Part shown: piece by piece, positions 44,431-53,320 of the stretch | How the letters are laid out: the number at the start of each line of letters is the position of its first letter | How positions within the stretch are numbered: the first letter of the stretch is position 1 | NCBI RefSeq assembly: GCF_021728415.1 | Contig: NZ_JAKKDV010000003.1 | Coordinates: 62,001 to 126,000, forward strand | Direction of reading: 5' to 3' | Length of the DNA stretch: 64,000 bases | Origin: Flaviramulus multivorans | GTDB taxonomy: Bacteria; Bacteroidota; Bacteroidia; Flavobacteriales; Flavobacteriaceae | Translations under genes and position numbers: made by a program | Notes under the pieces: model-generated | Told to the model about the DNA's origin: nothing | The model's database searches: none | Seen by the model: only the letters and a program-made list of their open reading frames with translations

Positions 44431-45288
44431 TTAAAGTACCATTTTTTCAATTGGGCATACCAATATGCCTTGAGCTCCATTAGCCTTTAAGTCATCAATG
44501 ACTTCCCAAAACTCATTTTTGCTAATTACTGAATGTACTGAACTCCAACCCTTTTCAGCTAAAGGTAAAACTGTTGGGCTCTTCATTCCGGGTAGTACTT
44601 TTATTATGCTTTCTAGTTTTTCGTTGGGAGCGTTAAGCAATATGTATTTTGATTGTCTGCCTTTTAAAACCGATTGAATTCTGAATTGAATTTTATCTAA
44701 AATAGCTTGTTTATCAGCATTTAAAATTGGTGAAACAGCTAAAACTGCCTCGGATTTCAATATAGTTTCAACCTCTTTTAAATTGTTTTTAAAAAGTGTA
44801 CTACCACTGGAAACAATATCACAAATGGCGTCAGCTAAACCAATATTTGGGGCTATTTCAACTGAGCCATTAATTATATGAAGGTTAGCATTTATACCCT
44901 TTTCTTTTAAGTAACTTTTTACGGTATTAGGGTAAGACGTAGCAATACGTTTACCTTCTAAATCATTTAAGGATTGGTATTTCATAGTTTTAGGTACTGC
45001 GATGCAGACTCTACAAGTCGAAAACCCTAATTTTTCAGCTACTTTAATATCATTTCCTTTTTCAATTAAAACGTTCTCACCGATAATAGCTGCGTCTACA
45101 ACACCGTCTTTTAGATATTGCGGAATATCACCATTTCTTAAATAAAAAACTTCTACAGGGAACCCTTTTGCTGAGGCTTTTAGTTGATCTTTACCGTTAT
45201 CAATATTAATACCAATGTCTTTTAAAATTTGCATCGAGTCTTCGTTTAATCGACCCGACTTTTGTACTGCAATTCTTAGTTTACTCAT
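44431..45288 (-). CDS. hisG: ATP phosphoribosyltransferase, long form
   Basis: HisG starts histidine synthesis by joining ATP and PRPP. Seen: 'IAVQKSGRLNEDSMQIL' at the start, 'DAAIIGENVL', 'RIATSYPNTVKSYL', and the PRPP loop region 'DAICDIVSSGSTLFKNNL'. At 285 residues it is the long form with a C-terminal ACT-like regulatory domain, so direct feedback inhibition by histidine is expected. It is preceded by a leader-peptide attenuator, giving a second level of control. Confidence 0.96.
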   Translation of the reverse strand: MSKLRIAVQKSGRLNEDSMQILKDIGINIDNGKDQLKASAKGFPVEVFYLRNGDIPQYLKDGVVDAAIIGENVLIEKGNDIKVAEKLGFSTCRVCIAVPKTMKYQSLNDLEGKRIATSYPNTVKSYLKEKGINANLHIINGSVEIAPNIGLADAICDIVSSGSTLFKNNLKEVETILKSEAVLAVSPILNADKQAILDKIQFRIQSVLKGRQSKYILLNAPNEKLESIIKVLPGMKSPTVLPLAEKGWSSVHSVISKNEFWEVIDDLKANGAQGILVCPIEKMVL

Positions 45289-45333
45289 GTTGTTTTGTTA
45301 TGAGTTTGAAACAATCTAGATGATTTTACAATT

Positions 45334-45364
45334 AAAAAACCCGCTTGATTGTCTCAAACGGGTT
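45334..45364 (-). terminator. Attenuator hairpin of the his leader
   Basis: On the minus strand AACCCGTTTGA (45364-45354) and TCAAGCGGGTT (45348-45338) make an 11-bp stem (one G-U) with loop GACAA, followed by six T. It ends 45 bases before hisG and lies after the leader peptide, so it would stop transcription before the operon. Leader codons 14-16 contain TCTCAAGCG, which can pair with CGTTTGAGA of the 5' arm and block it. Confidence 0.85.
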
Positions 45365-45397
45365 TAAAAATATATGTTGATTTTATTCAATACATTT

Positions 45398-45451
45398 TCA
45401 GTTCGCTTGAGAGCAAATATGAAAATAATGATGTGATTGAATAAAGCTCAT
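45398..45451 (-). CDS. hisL: Histidine operon leader peptide
   Basis: A 17-codon frame reading MSFIQSHHYFHICSQAN, with His at positions 7, 8 and 11, ATG at 45449-45451 and TGA at 45398-45400. AGGA sits five bases before the ATG. Codons 3-6 (TTTATTCAAT) are exactly complementary to ATTGAATAAA just past the stop, and codons 14-16 can pair with the terminator arm. This matches the classical leader-peptide logic of his operons: stalling at scarce His-tRNA leaves the antiterminator free. The position, His content and pairing together make chance unlikely. Confidence 0.82.
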   Translation of the reverse strand: MSFIQSHHYFHICSQAN

Positions 45452-45468
45452 GTTTTCCTTTGTTTGTG

Positions 45469-45501
45469 CAAATATCTATAATTTATATTTACAATTCCAA
45501 A
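45469..45501 (-). promoter_or_regulatory. Candidate promoter of the his operon
   Basis: On the minus strand TTTG (45501-45498) is followed after nineteen bases by TAGATATTTG, a slightly stretched -7 box. The leader ATG is 18 bases further on. Confidence 0.45.
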
Positions 45502-45543
45502 TTAAACTTACATTTCTTGTAATTATTGAAAATAAGATAGTTT

Positions 45544-45595
45544 TAATTCAATTAATTATTTAAAATTCAAAAATAGTTAAGAATTAATTGAATTA
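45544..45595. repeat. AT-only inverted repeat behind the SPFH gene
   Basis: TAATTCAATTAATT (45544-45557) and its exact complement (45582-45595) enclose 24 bases, 15 bases past the SPFH stop. It may end that transcript, though there is no clean T run. The rest of the gap 45502-45609 holds nothing else that I see. Confidence 0.45.
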
Positions 45596-45609
45596 TTTTA
45601 TTTTTAATT

Positions 45610-46425
45610 TTATTGATTTCCAAGAATAATAGGTAGTCCACTATCTCCAGAGCCAATAACTATTACTTTACTATTAGGCGATTCTGCTAATTTCATTGTA
45701 GCATCAATGCCTTTGTCTTGCAAAATTTTATCAGTCAATGAGGCGCTTAGAATTCTATTTGATTCTGCTTTTCCTTCAGCCTCAATAATTACTTTTTCTG
45801 CTTCTTTAGCTGCAGTAACTAATCTAAACTCATATTCTAGTGATTCTTGTTCTTGCTTTAATTTACGTTCAATAGCCTCTTTAATTGTTGCTGGTAAAGT
45901 TACGTCGCGAACTAAAACCTCATTTAATTGAACATATTGCTTTTCAAGTATTTTTTTTGTTTCTTCATATATTTCATCTTGAATAGCATCTCTCTTACTT
46001 GAGTATAATTGTTCAGGGGTGTAACGCCCCACAACACTACGAGCTGCACTACGAATTGCAGGTTGAATAACTCGCTGTAAGTAATTTTGACCAAGCGACT
46101 GGTGTAAATTACCTAAGTCATTATAAACAGGTTCATACCATGCTGATGCATCAATTTGAATTTCTAACCCATTAGACGATAACACTTTCATTTTTTCAAA
46201 AAGTTCTTGTTGACGAACTTCATATACAAATACTTTATTCCAAGGAGCAACTATATGGAACCCTTCTGCCATAGGTGGTTCATCAACAACTACGCCTTCT
46301 CCAAAAGTTTTAAATAATACTCCTGCTTCACCAGAATCTATGGTAACAGCAGATTTTGCTAATAACACTACTAATACTATTGCTACAATTATTATAGGCA
46401 ATGCTACTTTAGGTAATTTTTCCAT
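45610..46425 (-). CDS. SPFH/prohibitin family membrane protein
   Basis: A 271-residue band-7 protein anchored by one helix (about residues 8-24) with the SPFH domain outside or along the membrane. 'TIDSGEAGVLFKTFGEGV', 'APWNKVFVYEVRQQE', 'IRSAARSVVGRYTPEQLYSSKRDAI' in part and the Glu/Ala-rich coiled coil 'AAKEAEKVIIEAEGKAESNRI' in part are typical of prohibitin-like proteins. These form large rings that scaffold membranes or proteases. It follows the VWA gene by 12 bases, so they are one transcript. Confidence 0.9.
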   Translation of the reverse strand: MEKLPKVALPIIIVAIVLVVLLAKSAVTIDSGEAGVLFKTFGEGVVVDEPPMAEGFHIVAPWNKVFVYEVRQQELFEKMKVLSSNGLEIQIDASAWYEPVYNDLGNLHQSLGQNYLQRVIQPAIRSAARSVVGRYTPEQLYSSKRDAIQDEIYEETKKILEKQYVQLNEVLVRDVTLPATIKEAIERKLKQEQESLEYEFRLVTAAKEAEKVIIEAEGKAESNRILSASLTDKILQDKGIDATMKLAESPNSKVIVIGSGDSGLPIILGNQ

Positions 46426-46437
46426 TCTTTTTTTAGT

Positions 46438-48471
46438 TTAAATTAATCCGTTATATTTTCTTAAAAACCACTCTAGCCCTAGACTTATTGCCATTATGGC
46501 GAGTAGGTATTTCCAATCTATCAAAGGTATGGTATTTTTACTGCTTTTTTGAATAGGCTGATATCTATTATCATTAAGTAGAGTGTTAACTAGGTTTTCT
46601 GTATTTTCAATTAAATAAGTAGACCCTCCACTATTTGTAGCCAATTGATTAAGTTTTGTTACATCAGCACTTAAAAATTGTTGCTCAACATTATATTCTA
46701 AAATTTGAAAATTACCAGATTTAGACAAGTTTTCATTAGTTGCCTTGATAGTAAATGCATATTCAGATGCAGGTAAACTGCTCAAATCTATTTGATAATT
46801 ATTGTTTCTTAAAATTAATGGTAAAGTTTTCTGTTCTTTAGAAATCTTATCTATTACAGTTATAAATAATTTTTCGCGTGTATCAAAAACATAGTTCTTA
46901 TCAAAAAATTCTGCTTTAATAATAACATTGCTGCTACCATTATAAAACGATTCATATTCAATATTTAATCGACTTTTTTGTTGGTTTGAAGCTAAGTATT
47001 GGATTAACTTTCCAATGAAATCATCAAATTGATTAAACGATTTTGAATTTAAATAACTTTGTGAACGCCATTTCCATATATTTTCTCCAAACAAAACAGC
47101 TTCTCTCCTATTATTAACATCCATAGTTGCTAAAAGTGGTTCGTTAATGGAGATTCCATTTTTAGTTTTATTTAAAATTGTTTGAAATGGAACTGAAAAG
47201 ATAACGCTTCCATAAACAGATTTTAAAGGAGGAAAAGACTCAAAATTTATATCATCAATTAAAAAAGGCGAATAATTAACATTAAGTACAGCTTGGTAGT
47301 CTTCCAATTGATTTGTTATTTCTATATCGTAAAATGGATTATTTTGATTAATGAAATCTAAATCTGTTTTAGCACCAATAATTACTAGTTTATTTTTGTT
47401 TTGCGAATCTAAATATTCTGATATAACATTAAATGAATCATTTGGTTGGTATAATATAACTAATTGAAAATCATTAATTTGATTTATTATTTCTTTTGAA
47501 TTTAAAAATGAAACCGAACGTTGTTCGTTACCCTCTATACTTTTCTTTAAAGCCCCTAAATCTGGATGCGGAAAATCGCTTACTACGGCTATTTTTGTTT
47601 TTTGATTGATAACTTCAACAGCAAAATTCTTAGTATTATTTACAATATTTTTTTCATTTTCAAAAGGAACGAGATTTGCTTTAAAATTACCTACACCTAC
47701 AATATTAGCAGGTAAACTAAAGTTAATAACTTTTGAATTATTGGTTTGAGAAAAGTTTAAATTCTGTGAGTAAACAACTGAGTTTTCTTTAGTAACAATA
47801 AAATTGGTAGATAAATTTTCACTTCCATTATAAACCAAAATAGCTTCAACCGGAAATTTATTTTTCAAATAGGCATACTTATTAACGTTTAACTGCTCTA
47901 TTTTTAGATCTGAATAAGTTATGGTATCTCCTAAAATTACGGGATAAATAGGTTGATTATAAGAGCTCGAACTAAATTGGTAATCGTTTCCATAGGTTTG
48001 ATTACCATCAGTAATTAACAATGTTGGTGATATTGTTTGTTTATATATTTGGTTTAATTGACTGAATGCATTATAAATATTAGTCTGTTTTTCTGAAAAT
48101 GTTAACGAATCTAGTGTTTTAATGGATTCACCAAATCTGTAGAATTCTAGATTAAATTTACTACTTAAATTCTCATTAATTTTTAAAACTTCTATAAAAT
48201 CAATAGCTTGTTTATTTTGTTTAAGATAGCTTATTGAACTAGAATTATCGACTGCAATTACTAAATTTGGTTTTTCTACGGATAAACTTATTTGGTCAAA
48301 GCGAGGGTTAATTAACAAAAGAAGAATAGAAAAAACACTTATAAATCTCAAAAAAGAAAAAAGCATGTTTAATTTAGACATGCCTTTCTTTTTTTTATAA
48401 TATTGAAAACCTGCTATAATAAGTGCAACAATTCCAGCAAGTACAATGTAAATTAGTGTTTCTGTTTGCAT
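46438..48471 (-). CDS. VWA-domain membrane protein
   Basis: A 677-residue protein with two N-terminal helices (about 7-25 and 35-58) and a final C-terminal helix (about 652-670). A von Willebrand A domain starts at 'LVIAVDNSSSISYL', whose DxSxS matches the metal-dependent adhesion site. The long middle part is beta-rich with 'KIAVVSDFPHPDLGALKKSIEG'-like segments. It resembles BatA-like and putative secretion-assist proteins of Bacteroidota; a precise function is unknown. It is 20 bases after fabG on the same strand. Confidence 0.75.
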   Translation of the reverse strand: MQTETLIYIVLAGIVALIIAGFQYYKKKKGMSKLNMLFSFLRFISVFSILLLLINPRFDQISLSVEKPNLVIAVDNSSSISYLKQNKQAIDFIEVLKINENLSSKFNLEFYRFGESIKTLDSLTFSEKQTNIYNAFSQLNQIYKQTISPTLLITDGNQTYGNDYQFSSSSYNQPIYPVILGDTITYSDLKIEQLNVNKYAYLKNKFPVEAILVYNGSENLSTNFIVTKENSVVYSQNLNFSQTNNSKVINFSLPANIVGVGNFKANLVPFENEKNIVNNTKNFAVEVINQKTKIAVVSDFPHPDLGALKKSIEGNEQRSVSFLNSKEIINQINDFQLVILYQPNDSFNVISEYLDSQNKNKLVIIGAKTDLDFINQNNPFYDIEITNQLEDYQAVLNVNYSPFLIDDINFESFPPLKSVYGSVIFSVPFQTILNKTKNGISINEPLLATMDVNNRREAVLFGENIWKWRSQSYLNSKSFNQFDDFIGKLIQYLASNQQKSRLNIEYESFYNGSSNVIIKAEFFDKNYVFDTREKLFITVIDKISKEQKTLPLILRNNNYQIDLSSLPASEYAFTIKATNENLSKSGNFQILEYNVEQQFLSADVTKLNQLATNSGGSTYLIENTENLVNTLLNDNRYQPIQKSSKNTIPLIDWKYLLAIMAISLGLEWFLRKYNGLI

Positions 48472-48490
48472 TAAAACTTAAGACTTCTTT

Positions 48491-49237
48491 TTAAGTAAGC
48501 ATTCCGCCATCAACATTTAAGGTTTGCCCCGTAACATATGCGCTCATATCGCTTGCTAAAAACACGCAAACATTTGCTATATCTTCAGGAGTTCCACCTC
48601 GTTTTAAAGGAATGCCCGCACGCCATCCTTTTACAACTTCTTCGTCAAGTTTGGCGGTCATTTCGGTTTCTATAAACCCAGGTGCCACAACATTGCTTCT
48701 TATATTTCTTGAGCCTAATTCTAAAGCAACAGATTTTGAAAATCCAATAATACCAGCCTTTGAAGCCGCATAATTAGTTTGACCTGCATTACCTTTTACT
48801 CCTACAACCGAACTCATGTTAATAATAGAACCTTTGCGTTGTTTCAACATAGTTTTTTGAACGGCTTTAGTCATATTAAATACCGATTTTAAGTTTACCT
48901 CAATAACGGTATCAAAATCTTCTTCAGTAATACGCATGAGTAGATTATCTTTAGTAATACCAGCATTGTTTACTAAAATGTCTATGCTTCCAAATTCAGC
49001 AACAACATCATCTGCTAATTTTTGAGCTTCTTCAAAACTTGCCGCATTGCTTTTATATCCTTTGGATTTAATTCCTAACGCATTTAATTCGTTTTCTAAA
49101 TCTTTGGCAGCTTCAACTGAAGAACTGTAAGTAAACGCTACGTTAGCGCCTTGTTGAGCAAATACTTGAGCAATTCCTTTACCAATTCCTCGGCTAGCAC
49201 CAGTTATTATAGCTGTTTTTCCTTCTAATAATTTCAT
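48491..49237 (-). CDS. fabG: 3-oxoacyl-ACP reductase
   Basis: FabG reduces 3-ketoacyl-ACP with NADPH in fatty acid elongation. It is a short-chain dehydrogenase: 'TGASRGIGKGIA' (cofactor loop), 'NNAGITKDNLLMRI', 'INMSSVVGVKGNAGQTNYAASKAG' in part with Ser, Tyr and Lys of the catalytic set, and 'VAPGFIETEMT'. Length 248 is normal. It lies behind the sucD terminator and leads the fabG-VWA-SPFH group. Confidence 0.95.
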   Translation of the reverse strand: MKLLEGKTAIITGASRGIGKGIAQVFAQQGANVAFTYSSSVEAAKDLENELNALGIKSKGYKSNAASFEEAQKLADDVVAEFGSIDILVNNAGITKDNLLMRITEEDFDTVIEVNLKSVFNMTKAVQKTMLKQRKGSIINMSSVVGVKGNAGQTNYAASKAGIIGFSKSVALELGSRNIRSNVVAPGFIETEMTAKLDEEVVKGWRAGIPLKRGGTPEDIANVCVFLASDMSAYVTGQTLNVDGGMLT

Positions 49238-49305
49238 CTATAAGTTCAGTTAGTTTATGATTAATCTTGATATATTCAAATATAATAAATACAAATGGCT
49301 TCAAA

Positions 49306-49336
49306 TAAAAAAACCTTACAAGATTTGTAAGGTTTT
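49306..49336 (-). terminator. Intrinsic terminator after sucD
   Basis: On the minus strand AAAACCTTACAA and TTGTAAGGTTTT pair around a short loop and are followed by more T. It is 20 bases past the sucD stop. Confidence 0.87.
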
Positions 49337-49355
49337 AACATTTGATTTTTATGTT

Positions 49356-50228
49356 TTAAGCTAAAACTTCAGCTACTTTTTTGCCAATTTCAGCTGGAGA
49401 GTCTACAACATGAATTCCACATGCTCTCATAATTTTCTTTTTAGCTTGAGCTGTATCATCACTTCCTCCAACAATAGCACCTGCATGTCCCATAGTACGT
49501 CCAGCAGGAGCCGTTTCGCCAGCTATAAATCCAACAACTGGTTTTTTGCTACCACTTTCTTTATACCAGTTTGCAGCATCGGCTTCTAATTGTCCACCAA
49601 TTTCACCAATCATTACAACTGCTTCAGTTTCTGGGTCGTTAATTAAAAGTTCAACTGCTTCTTTAGTTGTAGTTCCAATAATTGGATCTCCGCCAATACC
49701 AATGGCCGTGGTAATTCCTAAACCTTGTTTTACAACTTGGTCTGCCGCTTCGTACGTTAATGTTCCAGACTTTGAAACAATACCCACTTTTCCTTTTTTG
49801 AAAACAAACCCTGGCATAATACCTACTTTGGCTTCTTCAGGTGTAATAACCCCTGGGCAGTTAGGTCCAATTAGTCGGCAATCTTTATTTTTAATGTAGT
49901 TAGAAGCAGTTATCATATCTGCGACAGGAATACCTTCGGTAATTGTAATAATTACTTTTATACCTGCATCAGCAGCTTCCATAATTGCATCAGCAGCAAA
50001 AGCTGGTGGCACAAAAATAATACTTGTATCAGCACCTACTTCTTTTACGGCATCAGCTACTGTATTAAAAACGGGTTTATCTAAATGTTTTTGTCCTCCT
50101 TTACCAGGTGTTACACCTCCAACTACATTTGTACCATATTCAATCATTTGGCTAGCGTGAAATGTTCCTTCACTACCTGTAAAACCTTGAACAATTATTC
50201 TTGACTTTTTATTTACTAAAACACTCAT
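49356..50228 (-). CDS. sucD: Succinyl-CoA synthetase alpha subunit
   Basis: SucD carries the phosphorylated His of the TCA-cycle enzyme that makes ATP or GTP from succinyl-CoA. The ATG at 50226-50228 ('[18 protein letters not shown]') is chosen over an upstream in-frame start at 50261, because alpha subunits begin this way. Seen: '[11 protein letters not shown]' for CoA, '[11 protein letters not shown]', '[12 protein letters not shown]', '[11 protein letters not shown]' and the phospho-His in '[10 protein letters not shown]'. The beta subunit gene is not nearby. Confidence 0.95.
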   Translation of the reverse strand: MSVLVNKKSRIIVQGFTGSEGTFHASQMIEYGTNVVGGVTPGKGGQKHLDKPVFNTVADAVKEVGADTSIIFVPPAFAADAIMEAADAGIKVIITITEGIPVADMITASNYIKNKDCRLIGPNCPGVITPEEAKVGIMPGFVFKKGKVGIVSKSGTLTYEAADQVVKQGLGITTAIGIGGDPIIGTTTKEAVELLINDPETEAVVMIGEIGGQLEADAANWYKESGSKKPVVGFIAGETAPAGRTMGHAGAIVGGSDDTAQAKKKIMRACGIHVVDSPAEIGKKVAEVLA

Positions 50229-50308
50229 TTGTTTGTTATTTATTAAAAGAAAGCATTGCAAAAGTACCGTTTCGAATTTGAATTTTAAAGAAAAACAGAA
50301 CTTTTATT

Positions 50309-51256
50309 TCACATGTTTTTTTCTTGATTTTTTAGTTTTTCAAGTATTTCGGGAATACGTCTAATAGACGCTATTTCCTTGTATTTAGAACGAAAATCAT
50401 CGGCAGGAATTCCGAAATAACTCTTTCCTCCTTCCAAAGATTTACTAACCCCTGCTTTTGCAGAGATTATAGCTTTTTTACCAATGGTAATTCCACTAGT
50501 AATACCAACTTGTCCCCAAATGGTGACTTCGTCTTCAATGACGACACATCCTGCAATTCCTACTTGTGAAGCTATCAAGCACTTTTTACCGATAACAGTG
50601 TCATGCCCTACTTGAACTTGATTATCAATTTTTGAGCCTTCACAAATTCTGGTGTCGGCTGTAACACCTCTATCAATAGTGCATGCCGCACCTACGTCTA
50701 CATTGTTTTCTATAACAACACGACCCCCAGATAATAATCGATCATACCCATCTGGTCTGTTTTTATAATAAAAAGCATTTGCTCCTAAAACAGTTCCAGC
50801 ATGAATAGTAACATTATTACCTATTATTGAATCATCATAAATGCTAACATTTGAATGTATAACACAATTGTCACCTATAACTACGTTATGACCAATAAAA
50901 CAATTTGGTTGTATTGTGGTGTTTTTTCCAATTTTTGCTGATGGTGAGATTAAGCTGTTAGATGCTTTAAAGGGTTTGAAAACATTTGTTAGCTTATTGA
51001 AATCTCTAAAAGGGTCATCACTAATTAATAATGCTTTCCCTTCTGGACAATCTACTTCCTTATTTATTAAAATAATAGTGGCAGCAGAATTTAAAGCTTT
51101 GTCGTAGTACTTAGGATGGTCAACAAAAACGATGTCTCCAGCTTCAACCACATGAATTTCATTCATTCCTAGAACCATAAAATCATCATCGCCAACAAAC
51201 TTACTGTCTATTAAAGTGGCTATTTGTTTAAGTGTATACGGTTCAGGAAACTTCAT
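50309..51256 (-). CDS. Second LpxD-like acyltransferase
   Basis: A 315-residue left-handed beta-helix acyltransferase similar to LpxD, with an N-terminal uridine-binding-like domain ('QIATLIDSKFVGDDDFMVLGMNEI' in part, 'FVDHPKYYDKAL') and hexapeptide repeats from about residue 100 ('IGKNTTIQPNCFIGHNVVIGDN' in part). 'GAACTIDRGVTADTRI' and 'VQVGHDTVIGKKC' match the LpxD active-site region, including the His. It is a paralog of the gene at 54714 and lies at the far end of the lipid A operon. A different acyl or sugar acceptor is possible. Confidence 0.82.
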   Translation of the reverse strand: MKFPEPYTLKQIATLIDSKFVGDDDFMVLGMNEIHVVEAGDIVFVDHPKYYDKALNSAATIILINKEVDCPEGKALLISDDPFRDFNKLTNVFKPFKASNSLISPSAKIGKNTTIQPNCFIGHNVVIGDNCVIHSNVSIYDDSIIGNNVTIHAGTVLGANAFYYKNRPDGYDRLLSGGRVVIENNVDVGAACTIDRGVTADTRICEGSKIDNQVQVGHDTVIGKKCLIASQVGIAGCVVIEDEVTIWGQVGITSGITIGKKAIISAKAGVSKSLEGGKSYFGIPADDFRSKYKEIASIRRIPEILEKLKNQEKNM

Positions 51257-51867
51257 TTATTTTCTTCAATTAATTGAAAGGTACTATTTATATATTCGAA
51301 AGAATTTTCTAGCTTTTTAAAACGGTCTTCTAAAGTCCAATTCATTAACATGAATATATCTTTTTCACCTTCAATGAAAGTAACGATATAAGCCGCTTTT
51401 ATGTCTTCAATTTGACCTAAAATTTTTAATTGGCGAGCTGGATTGTCATTTATATTATTCAATCCATATTCCTGAATTTTAGAGTTAATTAACCTTTCTC
51501 TAAACAATGTTTTTTGCGCATTTTTATAATTCTCAATTACGGGAAGTTCATCATCGTATTCCCCAAATTGCTTGAAAGTATCAATATACTCATTTTTATC
51601 CTCTTGAATTATTACAAAATACGCCTCTTTAAAAATATTGGCATATTGAAATGATGCATCGGGGTGTAATTGAGAAACGGGTTTCATATAGTAAGGTAAA
51701 TCTACTTGAAACAAATCATCGGCACCAACAGTTACATAATTTGACTCTGAAGTAGTTACGGGAGCTGAATCTAATTCATTTCCTGCGGCTTGCATTGCTC
51801 CTTTAACCATATCTACGCATGACGTGGTGAGTAAAATAATGATGAGTGCAAAAATGCCTTTTTTCAT
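51253..51867 (-). CDS. Lipoprotein of unknown function in the lpx operon
   Basis: A 204-residue lipoprotein with a signal ending 'TTSC' (Cys17). The mature part has 'YVTVGADDLFQVDLPYYMKPVSQLHPDASFQYAN' in part, and a C-terminal 'DIFMLMNWTLEDRFKKLENSFEYINSTF' in part. No domain is recognised by name. It overlaps the LpxD-like gene by four bases and follows efp by four, so it is firmly part of this operon. Confidence 0.75.
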   Translation of the reverse strand: MKKGIFALIIILLTTSCVDMVKGAMQAAGNELDSAPVTTSESNYVTVGADDLFQVDLPYYMKPVSQLHPDASFQYANIFKEAYFVIIQEDKNEYIDTFKQFGEYDDELPVIENYKNAQKTLFRERLINSKIQEYGLNNINDNPARQLKILGQIEDIKAAYIVTFIEGEKDIFMLMNWTLEDRFKKLENSFEYINSTFQLIEENK

Positions 51868-51871
51868 AAAA

Positions 51872-52438
51872 TTATTCCTTTACACGCTCTTTATACGTAC
51901 CCTTATCGGTCTCAATTTTAATTTTATCGCCTTCATTAATAAACAATGGTACATTAACTTCAGCACCAGTTTCAACAGTGGCCGGTTTAGTGGCATTAGT
52001 AGCTGTATTTCCTTTTACACCAGGTTCGGTATGAGTAACTTCTAAAATAACACTCGCGGGCATTTCAACTGAAAGTGGCATATTATCTTCAGTGTTGATT
52101 AAAACTGTTACTACTTCTCCTTCTTTCATTAAACTTGGATTGTCTAATGCTGCTTCTAGTAACCTAATTTGAGTGTAATCTTCTTGATTCATAAAATGAT
52201 AAAACTCACCATCATTATATAGATATTGAAATTTATGTGTTTCAACACGTACATCATCCAATTTATGCCCTGCAGAGAAAGTGTTATCCAAAACTTTTCC
52301 GTTAGTAACACTTTTCATTTTTGTTCTTACAAACGCTGGACCTTTACCAGGTTTTACATGTAAAAATTCAATTATTTTGTAAATATCATTATTATAACGA
52401 ATACATAATCCGTTTCTAATATCACTTGTAGTAGCCAT
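51872..52438 (-). CDS. efp: Elongation factor P
   Basis: EF-P relieves ribosome stalling at polyproline. Seen: the conserved loop 'KPGKGPAFVRTKMK' with the Lys that is modified or exposed at the P-site, and the OB-fold strands 'VTHTEPGVKGNTATNATKPATVETG' in part and 'INEGDKIKIETDKGTY'. Length 188 is normal. It lies between lpxA and a lipoprotein gene within the lipid A operon. Confidence 0.95.
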   Translation of the reverse strand: MATTSDIRNGLCIRYNNDIYKIIEFLHVKPGKGPAFVRTKMKSVTNGKVLDNTFSAGHKLDDVRVETHKFQYLYNDGEFYHFMNQEDYTQIRLLEAALDNPSLMKEGEVVTVLINTEDNMPLSVEMPASVILEVTHTEPGVKGNTATNATKPATVETGAEVNVPLFINEGDKIKIETDKGTYKERVKE

Positions 52439-52442
52439 ATAA

Positions 52443-53228
52443 TTAGTTTGATTTAAAATAACCTTTCATAATTCCGCGATGTGAATTTTTTATAAACTGT
52501 AGGATTTCATCGCGCTCAGGAGTTGCTTCCATTTCAGCTTCTATAATTTCAGAAGCCTGAGTATTATTATAATTTTTTTGATAGAGTATCCTGAAAATAT
52601 TCTGAATTTCTCTTATTTTTTCTGTTGTATAACCGCGTCTTCTCAAACCAACTGAATTTATTCCAACATAAGATAACGGTTCGCGTGCTGCTTTTACGTA
52701 AGGGGGCACATCTTTTCTAACTAATGACCCTCCTGTTACAAAAGCATGATTTCCAATTGATACAAATTGATGAACTGCTGTCATACCCGCTAAAACCACA
52801 AAATCTCCAATAGTAATATGACCTGCCAATGTACTGTTGTTTGAAAAAATACAGTTATTACCAACAATACAATCATGAGCAATGTGACAATACGCCATAA
52901 TTAAGCAATTATCTCCTACTACAGTTTTCATTCTATCAACAGTTCCTCTATTAATGGTTACACATTCTCTAATGGTAACGTTATCACCAATTTCAACGGT
53001 TGTATCTTCATCATTATATTTTAAATCTTGAGGGACTGCCGAAATTACTGAACCTGGAAATATGTTACAGTTTTTTCCAATTCTAGCACCTTCCATTATA
53101 GTAACGTTGCTTCCTATCCATGTACCTTCTCCAATTTTCACATTGTTGTGAATGGTTGCAAAGGGTTCAATAACTACATTTTTTGCAATTTTTGCACCAG
53201 GGTGAACGTAAGCGAGCGGTTGATTCAT
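52443..53228 (-). CDS. lpxA: UDP-N-acetylglucosamine O-acyltransferase
   Basis: LpxA adds the 3-hydroxyacyl chain to UDP-GlcNAc, the first step of lipid A synthesis. The left-handed helix of hexapeptide repeats runs from residue 5 to about 190. 'AYCHIAHDCIVGNNCIFSN' holds the catalytic His, and 'AREPLSYVGINSVGLRRRG' is the standard turn before the helical C-terminal domain. Length 261 is normal. Confidence 0.95.
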   Translation of the reverse strand: MNQPLAYVHPGAKIAKNVVIEPFATIHNNVKIGEGTWIGSNVTIMEGARIGKNCNIFPGSVISAVPQDLKYNDEDTTVEIGDNVTIRECVTINRGTVDRMKTVVGDNCLIMAYCHIAHDCIVGNNCIFSNNSTLAGHITIGDFVVLAGMTAVHQFVSIGNHAFVTGGSLVRKDVPPYVKAAREPLSYVGINSVGLRRRGYTTEKIREIQNIFRILYQKNYNNTQASEIIEAEMEATPERDEILQFIKNSHRGIMKGYFKSN

Positions 53229-53320
53229 TTTTTTAATATTATTTTATCAATCTGTAAAAATGTGTTCGCAATTTAAGGTTTTGTTTTTAATACATAATGA
53301 ACCTATTGCTAGGGATATAT

